Origin: Bacillota bacterium
Lineage (GTDB): Bacteria > Bacillota > Clostridia > Lachnospirales > Bianqueaceae
Reading direction: 5' to 3'
Assembly: GCA_017441925.1 (NCBI GenBank)
Contig: JAFRUE010000007.1
Location: forward strand, 372,001 to 436,000
Length of the DNA: 64,000 bases
Below, piece by piece: positions 36,698-44,429 of the stretch. Positions within the stretch are counted from its first letter, which is position 1, and each line of letters starts with the position of its first letter. The notes beneath the pieces were generated by a model. The model was not told the DNA's origin. It ran no database searches and was given only the letters and a program-made list of their open reading frames with translations. The position numbers were made by a program, and so were the translations under genes.

Positions 36698-36996
36698 TTT
36701 ATCCTGAATTCTTTCTTGATCTGACGGGCACGGTTATACAGTTCGGTATTGTCCTCAAGTACATGGTCAATTCCGTCTTCTGACAGTACACCGCACAGCA
36801 GATCAGCAGGCAGTTCGTTGTTCTCGGATGCAGCGAAATCCGTTTTCCATTCGTCGCTGATAAAGTATTTTTCCAGCTCTTTGATCTTGTCCTGAACAGC
36901 AGCATATGCATCAAAAGCTGTTTCAAACTGCTTCAGTGCAGCTGTTGCTTCATTCAGCAGGCTTTCATAATACCGGATTCTCTCGATCTGTTCCAT
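36694..36996 (-). CDS. DUF4298 protein
   Basis: The 100-residue protein is mostly helical, with an N-terminal coiled coil (ERIRYYESLLNEATAALKQF) and the conserved ending LLCGVLSEDGIDHVLEDNTE. It matches DUF4298 proteins of Clostridia, whose function is unknown. It lies 18 bp after the NifX-FKBP gene. Confidence 0.82.
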   Translation of the reverse strand: MEQIERIRYYESLLNEATAALKQFETAFDAYAAVQDKIKELEKYFISDEWKTDFAASENNELPADLLCGVLSEDGIDHVLEDNTELYNRARQIKKEFRIK

Positions 36997-37014
36997 TGTT
37001 TCTCCCTTACCGGA

Positions 37015-37899
37015 TCAGTCTTCTACGATTTCTACAAGTGTAATTTCAAAGTTCAGTTCCTTGCCGGCCATTTCGTGGTTGGCGTCGAAAGTGATCGTCT
37101 TGTCGTCTTTCGCTGTGACTTTGACTCTGAACGGTCTGCCCATTGAATTGCGCAGATATACCTGCTGTCCGACAGTAAGCCCTTCTGCTCCTTGCAGGTC
37201 TGACAGATCGACTGTGATAATCGCGTTGGGATCGGCTTCGCCATAGGCTTCAAACGGCATCAGATGGACGTTTACTGTCTGTCCGACGTCCATGTCCGCA
37301 ACTGCCGAGTCGAATCCGAGAATCATCATACCGGCTCCGCAGATAAATTCCAAAGGCTCTCCGCGGTCATACGATGAGTCAAACTGTGTCCCATCATTGA
37401 ACGTTCCGCGGTAATGTGTGCGTACCTTCTTGCCAACGTTCTTGCCGGTGATCACAGGACGTCTGTGGCATCCGGAACACCCCTCGCCGCAGTCTTCACC
37501 GCAATTCTCTCCGCAATCTTCCTCACAGTTTTCACCGCAGCCGCCTTCTTCATGATGATGGCCCTCTCCGTGATGATCACAGTTGGCTCCGGTATTCTCC
37601 AGTTCGCCTCTCAGATACGCCGCTACAGCTTCATCCGCATCGCCGGAAGCTCCTGCGCAAAGTTCGATTCCCTGCTGAGCAAGGGCTGCTGTAGCTCCTC
37701 CGCCGATGCCACCGCAGATCAGAACATCGATGCCTTTACCGGAAAGAAGGCCTGCGAGCGCTTCATGTCCGGCTCCGTCTGAGCCGACAACCTCAGCCGA
37801 AACGACTTTGCCGTCTTCGACCTCGTAAACCTTAAACTGTTCTGTGTGTCCAAAGTGCTGGAAAACCTGTCCATTGTCGTACGTAACTGCGATTCTCAT
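37015..37899 (-). CDS. NifX/NafY-like domain fused to a SlyD-type FKBP prolyl isomerase
   Basis: Residues 1-105 form a NifX/NafY-type FeMo-cofactor-binding-like domain (MRIAVTYDNGQVFQHFGHTE, VLICGGIGGGATAALAQQGI). Residues about 108-145 are a His/Cys-rich linker with repeated GENC/GEDC units (CDHHGEGHHHEEGG, then six or more Cys). Residues 150-294 are a SlyD-like FKBP with insert-in-flap domain (VRTHYRGTFNDGTQFDSSYD, FEAYGEADPNAIITV). SlyD proteins fold clients and deliver nickel through a metal-binding tail; here the metal segment sits between the two domains. A metallochaperone role is inferred. Confidence 0.88.
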   Translation of the reverse strand: MRIAVTYDNGQVFQHFGHTEQFKVYEVEDGKVVSAEVVGSDGAGHEALAGLLSGKGIDVLICGGIGGGATAALAQQGIELCAGASGDADEAVAAYLRGELENTGANCDHHGEGHHHEEGGCGENCEEDCGENCGEDCGEGCSGCHRRPVITGKNVGKKVRTHYRGTFNDGTQFDSSYDRGEPLEFICGAGMMILGFDSAVADMDVGQTVNVHLMPFEAYGEADPNAIITVDLSDLQGAEGLTVGQQVYLRNSMGRPFRVKVTAKDDKTITFDANHEMAGKELNFEITLVEIVED

Positions 37900-37931
37900 G
37901 TTTCCTGTTGCTCCTTTTCTTTAACTTTTTC

Positions 37932-38012
37932 TATACTCAACCTCTGTCGGCGGTATATTTAGCGTTTTTCTTGATTTACACTGCCGCTTCAAGATCAATC
38001 AACTTGAGTATA
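37932..38012. repeat. Inverted repeat TATACTCAA/TTGAGTATA upstream of the NifX-FKBP gene
   Basis: TATACTCAA (37932-37940) and its exact complement TTGAGTATA (38004-38012) flank 63 bp in the gap before the NifX-FKBP start. A partial GGCGG/CTGCC pair lies inside. It could be an operator pair or a long leader stem. Confidence 0.5.
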
Positions 38013-38019
38013 AGTTCTT

Positions 38020-38433
38020 TTATTCTCTATACTGCTTCTTGCATCCGCTGCAGATCCCTGTATGAACACAGATCGGGCTGCCGCATTCTTCACAGGTCCA
38101 GCGCCTGCGTTCCTGGTCGAGAAATGCATCCATGCCCTGTTCGCGGATCATCTGAAGATTCCAGAGCACCGACTCCTTTAACGGATACTTTGAAGTATAC
38201 CGGTTCTCCTTCTCCATGACGTCTTCACAAGGGAAGTCCGGACATTCGTCACAGAAACGGTATCCATTCGTCTTACGCTTCTCGCATAGTATTATACCAC
38301 ATTTATGAGCGCAGAAGTCAGGTTTATTTTCATTCGGTCCATTGCAGCCAGGACAAGGATCGACTTCCTTAAGCGCCTGCGAACAAATGCTGCAATCCAG
38401 CCCGCAAGGGGCAATCATATCAGCTGTAAACAT
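38020..38433 (-). CDS. DUF3795 cysteine-rich protein
   Basis: The 137-residue protein starts with the family pattern MIAPCGLDCSICSQALK and continues with CPGC, CAHKCGIILC, FCDECPDFPC and a C-terminal zinc-ribbon-like CEECGSPICVHTGICSGC. The cysteines suggest bound zinc or an iron-sulfur cluster. Function is unknown. AAAAGGAC precedes the ATG. Confidence 0.88.
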   Translation of the reverse strand: MFTADMIAPCGLDCSICSQALKEVDPCPGCNGPNENKPDFCAHKCGIILCEKRKTNGYRFCDECPDFPCEDVMEKENRYTSKYPLKESVLWNLQMIREQGMDAFLDQERRRWTCEECGSPICVHTGICSGCKKQYRE

Positions 38434-38462
38434 GTTCTGTCCTTTTCAATTCATTAAAATAC

Positions 38463-38969
38463 CTATATCTTCCGTTCTCCCATCACAATCGTGTACAGCT
38501 CCTGCTGCGACTTCACGCCGGTCTCGGCAAACCCGTTCTTCTTCCAGAAGGCTTCGGCCTGGGGATTGCCTTCGACCCAGCCTAGGTGGACAGCCCGGAT
38601 ACCGCAGCCTGCGAGATACTCGCAGAGCTCACCAACGATCCTACTGCCGACCCCTGTTCCGGATATCTCCGAACGTACCATAAAGAATCCGATGAATGCT
38701 GTCTCGTCGTTTGGGAAGGCGTCGATCAGATCAAGAAGCGCGATCAGCTGCCCCTCTTTATAATACCCGACATAGTATTTGTCATCAGATGTCTTCTGCG
38801 GTGGGAGCGCCTGCAGATCAGCCAGAAGCGTTTCCTCTGATGCCGTCGGCGGACAATACCTGTAATACTGAGGATTGCCTTTGCATAGTGTCAGCATCTC
38901 CGGGACATCCGCCTCCGTCAGCCGGCGGACCTCATAACTCCCGGAAAACTCCCTAATCTCAAATCTCAT
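38463..38969 (-). CDS. GNAT-family N-acetyltransferase
   Basis: The 168-residue protein has a GNAT fold with the acetyl-CoA loop EISGTGVGSRIVGELCEYL (about 97-115) and the C-terminal NPQAEAFWKKNGFAETG. The substrate is unknown. I chose ATG at 38969 (MRFEIREFSG) by similarity; no strong ribosome binding site is seen for it or for the ATG at 38984. Confidence 0.88.
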   Translation of the reverse strand: MRFEIREFSGSYEVRRLTEADVPEMLTLCKGNPQYYRYCPPTASEETLLADLQALPPQKTSDDKYYVGYYKEGQLIALLDLIDAFPNDETAFIGFFMVRSEISGTGVGSRIVGELCEYLAGCGIRAVHLGWVEGNPQAEAFWKKNGFAETGVKSQQELYTIVMGERKI

Positions 38970-39080
38970 TTTACCAACGCACATTCACGTGCGTCCGTAT
39001 TACATATATCATTCTAACAGACGTCCCTCTCAAAAGGTCGCCTGGAAAGCGACATTTGCTGCCGAGCCAGCCTAAGCTCA

Positions 39081-39530
39081 TTATTCCTCATCTTTGGGCT
39101 CTTCGCGGCTTTCGGGTTCTTCGTGACTTTCTGGCCTCTCGGGCTCTTTGCGTTTTTCACGTTTCTTCCGCCGCTGCTCACGATTGTTCTTCTCTGATTC
39201 AAACAGCTCCACAGCGGCGTCCGTCAGCTCCTCCGGCCAGACCTTGCCGCTCTTCATGACCTTTGCCCAGGGGCACAGTTTCTCATAATCTTCATCGAAT
39301 ACAACCGTATACGGCGGACCGCAGCGGTCATCGACAGACATATACAGATGCCTGCCTTCATACATGATTTTACCGGCATCCCATTCAGACATTGTCTCAT
39401 CAAGCTGGTCGAATATCTCCTTCGTGAGTTCAAACAGATGATACGACTGCGTACCGCCGTATTCGCCGTAATACCTCTCATTCTCCTCATCGTAAAAAGC
39501 ATTCCAGCCGGATCCTTTTATTTGCTGCAT
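39081..39530 (-). CDS. Hypothetical protein with charged C-terminal tail
   Basis: The 149-residue protein is not recognised. Residues 1-105 look globular (MQQIKGSGWNAFYDEENERY, VDDRCGPPYTVVFDEDYEKL). The tail from about 113 on is almost only K, R, E, P and S. GGAGGAAGAA precedes the ATG. It sits 29 bp after the WYL regulator gene and probably belongs to that transcript. Confidence 0.75.
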   Translation of the reverse strand: MQQIKGSGWNAFYDEENERYYGEYGGTQSYHLFELTKEIFDQLDETMSEWDAGKIMYEGRHLYMSVDDRCGPPYTVVFDEDYEKLCPWAKVMKSGKVWPEELTDAAVELFESEKNNREQRRKKREKRKEPERPESHEEPESREEPKDEE

Positions 39531-39559
39531 TTCTTCCTCCGTAAACCAGCGTTCTGCCC

Positions 39560-40681
39560 TTATGCCCGGAAAGTCTCCATTACTACCCGCATCAGGAAAG
39601 ATTTGAACTCATTCTTCACGTCAAGGGGCCCTGCAATGGAGACTTTGCCGCCGAAGCCAAACACCCATGAGAAGAAAACATTGCTGACGGCGACGTCGAC
39701 TTTCACGCGGAAATGGCCTTCGTCGGGAACATCCGCGTTCCCGGCCGATTCGGAGCTTTCAGCGCCTTTCTCTGCGTCCTCAGCATCCTCTCCGTCCCGG
39801 TCTGTCTCTAAGCACTCTGCACCCTTTGCCTGCTCGTCCCCGGCTGCTGTCTCCTCATCGATAGGCTCGATCTCCACATCCTTCCCGAACTTGTCGAGAA
39901 TCGCGTCTACGACATCGTTCGTGCAGACGAGTTCGACTGTCTTATGATCTGTCCCGAACATACGGAAACTGGTCTGCAGATATTTGTTGAAGTCAAAGTC
40001 CGCAGGGAACGGATCTGCGGCCTCGTCCAGCACATCAGGCCGTGCCGCGAAACGGTCCAGCCGGAAGATGCCGACGTGTTCTCCGTCATCAAATACGCCT
40101 ACAACATAATAGAAATCGCCGTTCCACACGAGCTGGTGCGGGCTGAAAACAAACGGCCGGCCTTCATTGCGGAGCTGCTGTTCTTTGTGAACATTGTACT
40201 TAAAGTACTGGAAAGCGATCTTCTTTCGTTCGTTGATCGCCTGATTGACGCCATCGATGATCAGCAGGATGCTTTCGTTATCGTATTTAATCCGGTCTTC
40301 TACGGAGATGTTGCGCCTCAGCGCCTCTGCCTGGTTGCGTCCGGCCATCCGCGAGAGCTTCTCCACCAGCTGCTCGCTTTTCTTCTTCGTGATGAACTTG
40401 GAGGATTGTACTGCATCGATCAGCAGCTTGATTTCCGCAAGGTCATATGAGCGGCTGACTACGTTGTAACGCTTCTGGGAAGACATGACTTCCTGTATCT
40501 CCATGCCGAAATCCCGCAGGACCGCGACATCAGCGGGGATCGTCTGCCGATGCGTTTTGATCCCGTATTCCTCTTCCAGAATCTGCATAAGGTCGGCTGT
40601 AGTCAGATAATGATCCTCATCCGTCCGTTCATAAAGGATCCTGGCCAGTAACAAAGGACGAAGCAGGGCTTGTTTATTCAT
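39560..40681 (-). CDS. WYL-domain transcriptional regulator
   Basis: The 373-residue protein has an N-terminal winged helix (YLTTADLMQILEEEYGIKTH), a WYL domain (about 165-250; KIAFQYFKYN, PHQLVWNGDFYYVVGVFDD, GIFRLDRF) and a WCX domain. The WCX domain is split by an acidic, low-complexity insert (about 285-330). WYL regulators often control defence and DNA-repair genes in response to a bound ligand or nucleic acid. Its start overlaps the stop of the Cas4-like nuclease gene by 4 bp, so the two are coupled. Confidence 0.9.
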   Translation of the reverse strand: MNKQALLRPLLLARILYERTDEDHYLTTADLMQILEEEYGIKTHRQTIPADVAVLRDFGMEIQEVMSSQKRYNVVSRSYDLAEIKLLIDAVQSSKFITKKKSEQLVEKLSRMAGRNQAEALRRNISVEDRIKYDNESILLIIDGVNQAINERKKIAFQYFKYNVHKEQQLRNEGRPFVFSPHQLVWNGDFYYVVGVFDDGEHVGIFRLDRFAARPDVLDEAADPFPADFDFNKYLQTSFRMFGTDHKTVELVCTNDVVDAILDKFGKDVEIEPIDEETAAGDEQAKGAECLETDRDGEDAEDAEKGAESSESAGNADVPDEGHFRVKVDVAVSNVFFSWVFGFGGKVSIAGPLDVKNEFKSFLMRVVMETFRA

Positions 40682-41367
40682 TTTACCTCTTCTGCTTGTG
40701 TGTTTTCTGTATTCTCTGCCGGATGGCAGTATTCGTAGTACCAGCATCTGTAAGGCTTCTCACACTGCTCGCCGGGCTCGGTCTCGACCTCGTCCGGCTG
40801 CTTCTGCATGCGGTTCAAAGCCCATATGTTCTGATTGACCCAGTTTGCGTAACCTTTGGCCTGCTCGGTCACATCTGTGACGGCAAAAGGATGCTCGTCA
40901 TCCGGTCCGTGCGTGACGATGTAGATCCTGCCGATCGGCACTTTGCAGCGGTTGATGATGTAGTACTGGAAGCCCGCATCCTTAATGTGCTGCTCATAGA
41001 CCCGCGGAGCGCTCTTCACTTCGTACATGTCGTAACCGTCATCCGTCTTACGCAGGATATCGGCCGCGCAATAGTTGTTATAGTTGGAGAAAGCCGCTTC
41101 GCAGATCACCTCGGTTCCCTTCTCAAGATGCTCCTGCGTCCGCGCGATCATCGCCTTGGTATCCGGCACATGCCTGCCTGGCAGATAAACAGTCATCTCT
41201 TCATACGGTCCGAACATCGCCATAGCCCTGTCGCCGAAATCATTCCCGGCGTCGAGCCTCTCCTGTACCTCCGGCGGAATAATCCTAAGACGAGGCTTAT
41301 GCTTATCCAGCCAAAGCATCTTGCGGCACTGCATACCGCGCATAAAATCTGTTTTAGTGATGGACAT
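40678..41367 (-). CDS. Cas4/Dna2-like PD-(D/E)XK nuclease, probable Fe-S protein
   Basis: The 229-residue protein begins ITKTDFMRGMQCRKMLWL, as do Cas4-like and DUF2779 proteins. It has the nuclease core DDGYDMYEVKSAP (E-x-K) and AGFQYYIINRC. A Cys cluster CEKPYRCWYYEYC near the end, plus the N-terminal Cys, could hold a 4Fe-4S cluster. DUF2779 proteins are usually much longer, and only the nuclease part is present here. The ATG has no ribosome binding site and lies about 7 nt from a -10 box, so it may be translated leaderless. Confidence 0.78.
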   Translation of the reverse strand: MSITKTDFMRGMQCRKMLWLDKHKPRLRIIPPEVQERLDAGNDFGDRAMAMFGPYEEMTVYLPGRHVPDTKAMIARTQEHLEKGTEVICEAAFSNYNNYCAADILRKTDDGYDMYEVKSAPRVYEQHIKDAGFQYYIINRCKVPIGRIYIVTHGPDDEHPFAVTDVTEQAKGYANWVNQNIWALNRMQKQPDEVETEPGEQCEKPYRCWYYEYCHPAENTENTQAEEVK

Positions 41368-41375
41368 TTTCTAAT

Positions 41376-41404
41376 ATTATATATGCATCACATATAGCCT
41401 TAAA
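41376..41404 (-). promoter_or_regulatory. Possible promoter of the nuclease/WYL transcript
   Basis: TTTAAG (41399-41404) and TATAAT (41376-41381) are 17 nt apart on the minus strand. The -10 is perfect and the -35 weak. The -10 is only 8 bp from the start codon at 41367. Confidence 0.5.
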
Positions 41405-41422
41405 CCTCTTGATTATTGTTTT

Positions 41423-43129
41423 TTATCCAAAGAATCTACGTAAATATCCCTGCAATTTAGGATCACAAGCATATATGAAAGCTCCGCGAATACCCCTTGT
41501 CAGTAATGTACAGTAGATATTTAATATATATGTTCGGAGCGCTTCTATGTCACCACTAACTGCTCTTCCGAGACTATCTTTATAGTTATCTTTTATGATC
41601 TCTATGCGTCGTGTAATAGGATCAAATACAACTTCCGGTCCGAAGATTACGCCAACATAGTTCAAATCATATCCCTGAACAGTATGTATACATCCGACCT
41701 CATATGGCAATCTGTCTGAATTGATCCAATCGGTGTCACTGCGGTTCCAAATATACCCTTTCCCTATAGTGATATCTCTTTTGTCTGTATCTTTAGGAGC
41801 ATTTTTCGTAATCCATGGCCAGGCATATCCAGCTACAGTACAAGATAAACCATATTCTTTGTCCAGTCTGTTGATCTCATCTACCAGAGAATCAACATTA
41901 TCAAACATCTCAATTCGGTAATTCTCAAACGGGCCATGCGGGGACACTTCCTCCCCATTCAGAACCTTTTTAACGTATTGAATATAATCATCTCCGCCAA
42001 GGCATCTCAACTGAGACTGTAATTTCAGACGAATCATACTGCCATGCTCAAATGATCCCATAAAAGAGCTTGCAGGGATATCAGATGGTTTTACAGACTG
42101 TGCCTGATCATAAAACAATACCTGCACTTTGCTGCTTTTCAATATCCAGTCAAGTTCAGTTGCGTCTTTAGGAAGTCCCAGCAGCTTATTATTCTTGTCA
42201 TAAGCAGGATACTGTGATAATGCTTTCCGTTGATGCAATCGGTGTGCCTCATCAACAACTAACAGATCAAAAGGTCCTTTCTTTACGATTTCATTTGGGC
42301 TAAGAATCATGTTATCAGACAGCCCATCTATTGTTCTGAAAACTTTTTTGATTGTCTGACGCAGCGATTGCATAGGAACAACAAAACCGATTTTCAGATT
42401 ATGAAAATTAGACATAACCTCTTGTGCTATGCCTGCATTAAGGAGATCCCCCTCGTTCTCTGTTCTTGTCACATTGTTATTTGCAATATCCGTTAATAGT
42501 TTGATTAGAAAAACAGCCAGAATTGTCTTGCCGGTTCCTGCGCCACCCTCTACAATTATTGAATGGTCAATGTTATATTTCAGATAGCCGTTCAGATAGT
42601 ATAGTATCTGATTAAGCACCTCTGTTTGATCATCATTCAATGCTTTGTATGGCGAATACTTAAAGAGGTCAGAATTCTGTATATCAGCGATTCCGCTCTG
42701 TACTAGTCCAAGATCTCTGAGCTTCTCCCATACTTTCTGAAACTGATCTTCGTATTCTTTACGACCATAGTAATCGAAATCATTCAAACCATTATTTCCG
42801 TTCTGCAATTTATACTTACCGTCTGCAGAAATGTACTTGATAAGGAATGACTCCAGATCCAGTATAACAGACTTGTTGAACGATTCGTCTGTCATAATAT
42901 GAATCGTACTTAGCCGCTGTCTTTCTGAAATCTGCCAATGTTGTGCAGCTCGCTTCCCTGCATTCAGGGTCTCTCCAATATAGCCTTCTCGCAAAGTCTC
43001 GTTATGAATAAAATAAACTACAGGCCAGTTTGAACCGAATTCGCGCTGACCTTTCCGCCACCCTTCAATCTTTGTCTGACTATTTGAATTGAAAGGAAAC
43101 TCTCGTACCTGCAGATCAAAGTTTATCAT
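41423..43129 (-). CDS. GIY-YIG nuclease fused to a DUF2075 superfamily 1 helicase-like ATPase
   Basis: The protein (568 residues from ATG 43129, with AGGAG 8 nt upstream) has an N-terminal GIY-YIG domain. Its residues VYFIHNE, GYIGETLNAGKRAAQH, DLESFLI (catalytic Glu) and LQNGNNG are all kept. A DUF2075 ATPase follows: Walker A VEGGAGTGKTI, Walker B LLVVDEAHRL, VLFYDQAQS, CIHTVQGYDLNYVGVI and YCTLLTRGIRGAFIYACD. Such proteins recur in defence loci as nuclease-helicases. It overlaps the MazG-like gene by 14 bp, and both are AT-richer than the genes around, suggesting transfer. Confidence 0.88.
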   Translation of the reverse strand: MINFDLQVREFPFNSNSQTKIEGWRKGQREFGSNWPVVYFIHNETLREGYIGETLNAGKRAAQHWQISERQRLSTIHIMTDESFNKSVILDLESFLIKYISADGKYKLQNGNNGLNDFDYYGRKEYEDQFQKVWEKLRDLGLVQSGIADIQNSDLFKYSPYKALNDDQTEVLNQILYYLNGYLKYNIDHSIIVEGGAGTGKTILAVFLIKLLTDIANNNVTRTENEGDLLNAGIAQEVMSNFHNLKIGFVVPMQSLRQTIKKVFRTIDGLSDNMILSPNEIVKKGPFDLLVVDEAHRLHQRKALSQYPAYDKNNKLLGLPKDATELDWILKSSKVQVLFYDQAQSVKPSDIPASSFMGSFEHGSMIRLKLQSQLRCLGGDDYIQYVKKVLNGEEVSPHGPFENYRIEMFDNVDSLVDEINRLDKEYGLSCTVAGYAWPWITKNAPKDTDKRDITIGKGYIWNRSDTDWINSDRLPYEVGCIHTVQGYDLNYVGVIFGPEVVFDPITRRIEIIKDNYKDSLGRAVSGDIEALRTYILNIYCTLLTRGIRGAFIYACDPKLQGYLRRFFG

Positions 43130-43439
43130 ATTTCGTGCTCCTGCCCTTGCTCTTATCAACCGGATATTTCTGTGAAGAAATCTGTAACTTTTTCTCAACA
43201 ATCTCTACCGGATCAAGATTGAGTTTATAAGCCAATAATAAGGCATAATTCAAAACATCTGCCAGTTCTTCTTCAACACTACTAAGATCTGCTTCTGTAT
43301 TCCATTGGTAGCACTCTAACAATTCGCCTGCTTCTATAGCAATGGATTTGGCTAGATTTTCCGGACTATGAAACTGATCCCAATCACGTTCTTCGGAAAA
43401 AGAAACAATCTTATTGATTAAATCATTTATCTTGTCCAT
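43116..43439 (-). CDS. MazG-like nucleotide pyrophosphohydrolase
   Basis: The 107-residue all-alpha protein has the MazG/dCTPase motifs EAGELLECYQW (ExxE) and EELADVLNYALLLAYKLNLD (ExxD). It would hydrolyse (d)NTPs to monophosphates. I chose ATG at 43439, which has AAGGA 6 nt upstream; the first ATG (43472) lies almost on the predicted transcription start. The translational overlap with the helicase gene suggests a functional pair, possibly nucleotide depletion plus nuclease action. Confidence 0.86.
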   Translation of the reverse strand: MDKINDLINKIVSFSEERDWDQFHSPENLAKSIAIEAGELLECYQWNTEADLSSVEEELADVLNYALLLAYKLNLDPVEIVEKKLQISSQKYPVDKSKGRSTKYDKL

Positions 43440-43481
43440 ATCTGATCCTTGTCTGATATCGATTTGCTTCATGCAAAATGT

Positions 43482-43510
43482 AATATACCATAATAGTATA
43501 TGATTTACAA
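43482..43510 (-). promoter_or_regulatory. Promoter of the MazG/GIY-YIG-helicase operon
   Basis: TTGTAA (43505-43510) and TATATT (43482-43487) are exactly 17 nt apart on the minus strand, upstream of ATG 43439. Confidence 0.78.
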
Positions 43511-43536
43511 TAGCAAAGGCATTGGCTAATTATATG

Positions 43537-43615
43537 TTGACGTTTATATTCGTCAAGTGACAGAGATATAGACGCCTGTTTTAAGCTTATACACCATTGA
43601 CTGACGTCTATATTC
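43537..43615. repeat. Operator-like repeats TGACGTYTATATTC
   Basis: TTGACGTTTATATTC (43537-43551) and CTGACGTCTATATTC (43601-43615) are direct copies 64 bp apart. A third, inverted and weaker copy (GATATAGACGCC) lies at 43565-43576. The first copy also forms the palindrome TTGACG-N8-CGTCAA (43537-43556). They sit 26 bp and more upstream of the MazG promoter -35 box, where a regulator could bind. Confidence 0.6.
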
Positions 43616-43628
43616 TCTCATCATTCTA

Positions 43629-44414
43629 TTAATTCAATTGTTTAGCCTTCTTTTTCTCTGCAACATAGACCTTATACCTCGCATTCAGCGTTATTTCCTC
43701 TTCCCCGCCTGCGTCCGTAAACAGCTCCCGCTCATACTGAATCCCTTCATGCGCAAGGCAGATGTCCAGGAAGCACATGAAGATGCCCATGTCGATCCGG
43801 TTGTAATACGGGACCAGTTTTGCCGGCATGATGCCGACTCTGCCCGGCTTCCTGTGGCGGTAGACGGTGAGTCCGTCTTCGTTCGTGACTCGCCAGGGCT
43901 GTGAGTTGCAGGCGCTCGGTGTAAAGCGGACGATCTCACTGACGCCCGGGATCGTTTCTCCCTGCCAGAGCTCGCCAAGCGGCAGCCGCTTACTGGCAAA
44001 CATATCTTTGCGGAAGGCGGATGCGTCTGCGACTTTGCGGATCGCGATCATGATGACATAGATCATGCCCGCGGGCGGATCCTCTTTGGGCTTGCCGATG
44101 CCGTACCACAGCGTTCCGATATTCTGTGACACCAGGTACAGATCCAGCTGTTCGCCCAAATAGCCAATATTCTGCAGATATCCGTCTTTAGGCTCACTGT
44201 ACATCAGGACGCAATACTCCTGCCCGCGCCTGCAGGTGCTACGCTCATTCGTGACAATGCGGATCTCCGTCCGGATGTCCGGATCAAGCGGTGTGAAAGC
44301 CTGCCAGGCCTCCATGATCCTGGCAAGCTCCGCTTCGGTGATTTTGCCGTCCCCCACGTTCCGGAACTGGTGGAAAGACTTGCGCTTATAGATGGCGTTG
44401 TATAGATCTTTCAT
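43629..44414 (-). CDS. Nitroreductase-family protein
   Basis: The 261-residue protein starts MKDLYNAIYKRKSFHQFRNV, the FMN-binding start of nitroreductases. It has VSQNIGTLWYGIGKPKED and FTPSACNSQPWRV, the second typical of the double-domain TM-nitroreductase group. It reduces an unknown substrate with FMN. Its GC content is like the chromosome, unlike the AT-rich genes on both sides. It begins 16 bp after the Abi gene. Confidence 0.86.
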   Translation of the reverse strand: MKDLYNAIYKRKSFHQFRNVGDGKITEAELARIMEAWQAFTPLDPDIRTEIRIVTNERSTCRRGQEYCVLMYSEPKDGYLQNIGYLGEQLDLYLVSQNIGTLWYGIGKPKEDPPAGMIYVIMIAIRKVADASAFRKDMFASKRLPLGELWQGETIPGVSEIVRFTPSACNSQPWRVTNEDGLTVYRHRKPGRVGIMPAKLVPYYNRIDMGIFMCFLDICLAHEGIQYERELFTDAGGEEEITLNARYKVYVAEKKKAKQLN

Positions 44415-44429
44415 GACTGCAGATCTCCA

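Noticed and set aside
37477-37560. Short tandem DNA repeats (GAAGATTGCGG-like units)
   Set aside because: They encode the Cys-rich linker of the NifX-FKBP protein and are explained by coding.
39014-39202. 62-codon Lys/Arg-rich frame on the minus strand
   Set aside because: It is an alternative frame of the charged tail of the gene at 39081-39530 and has no start signal.
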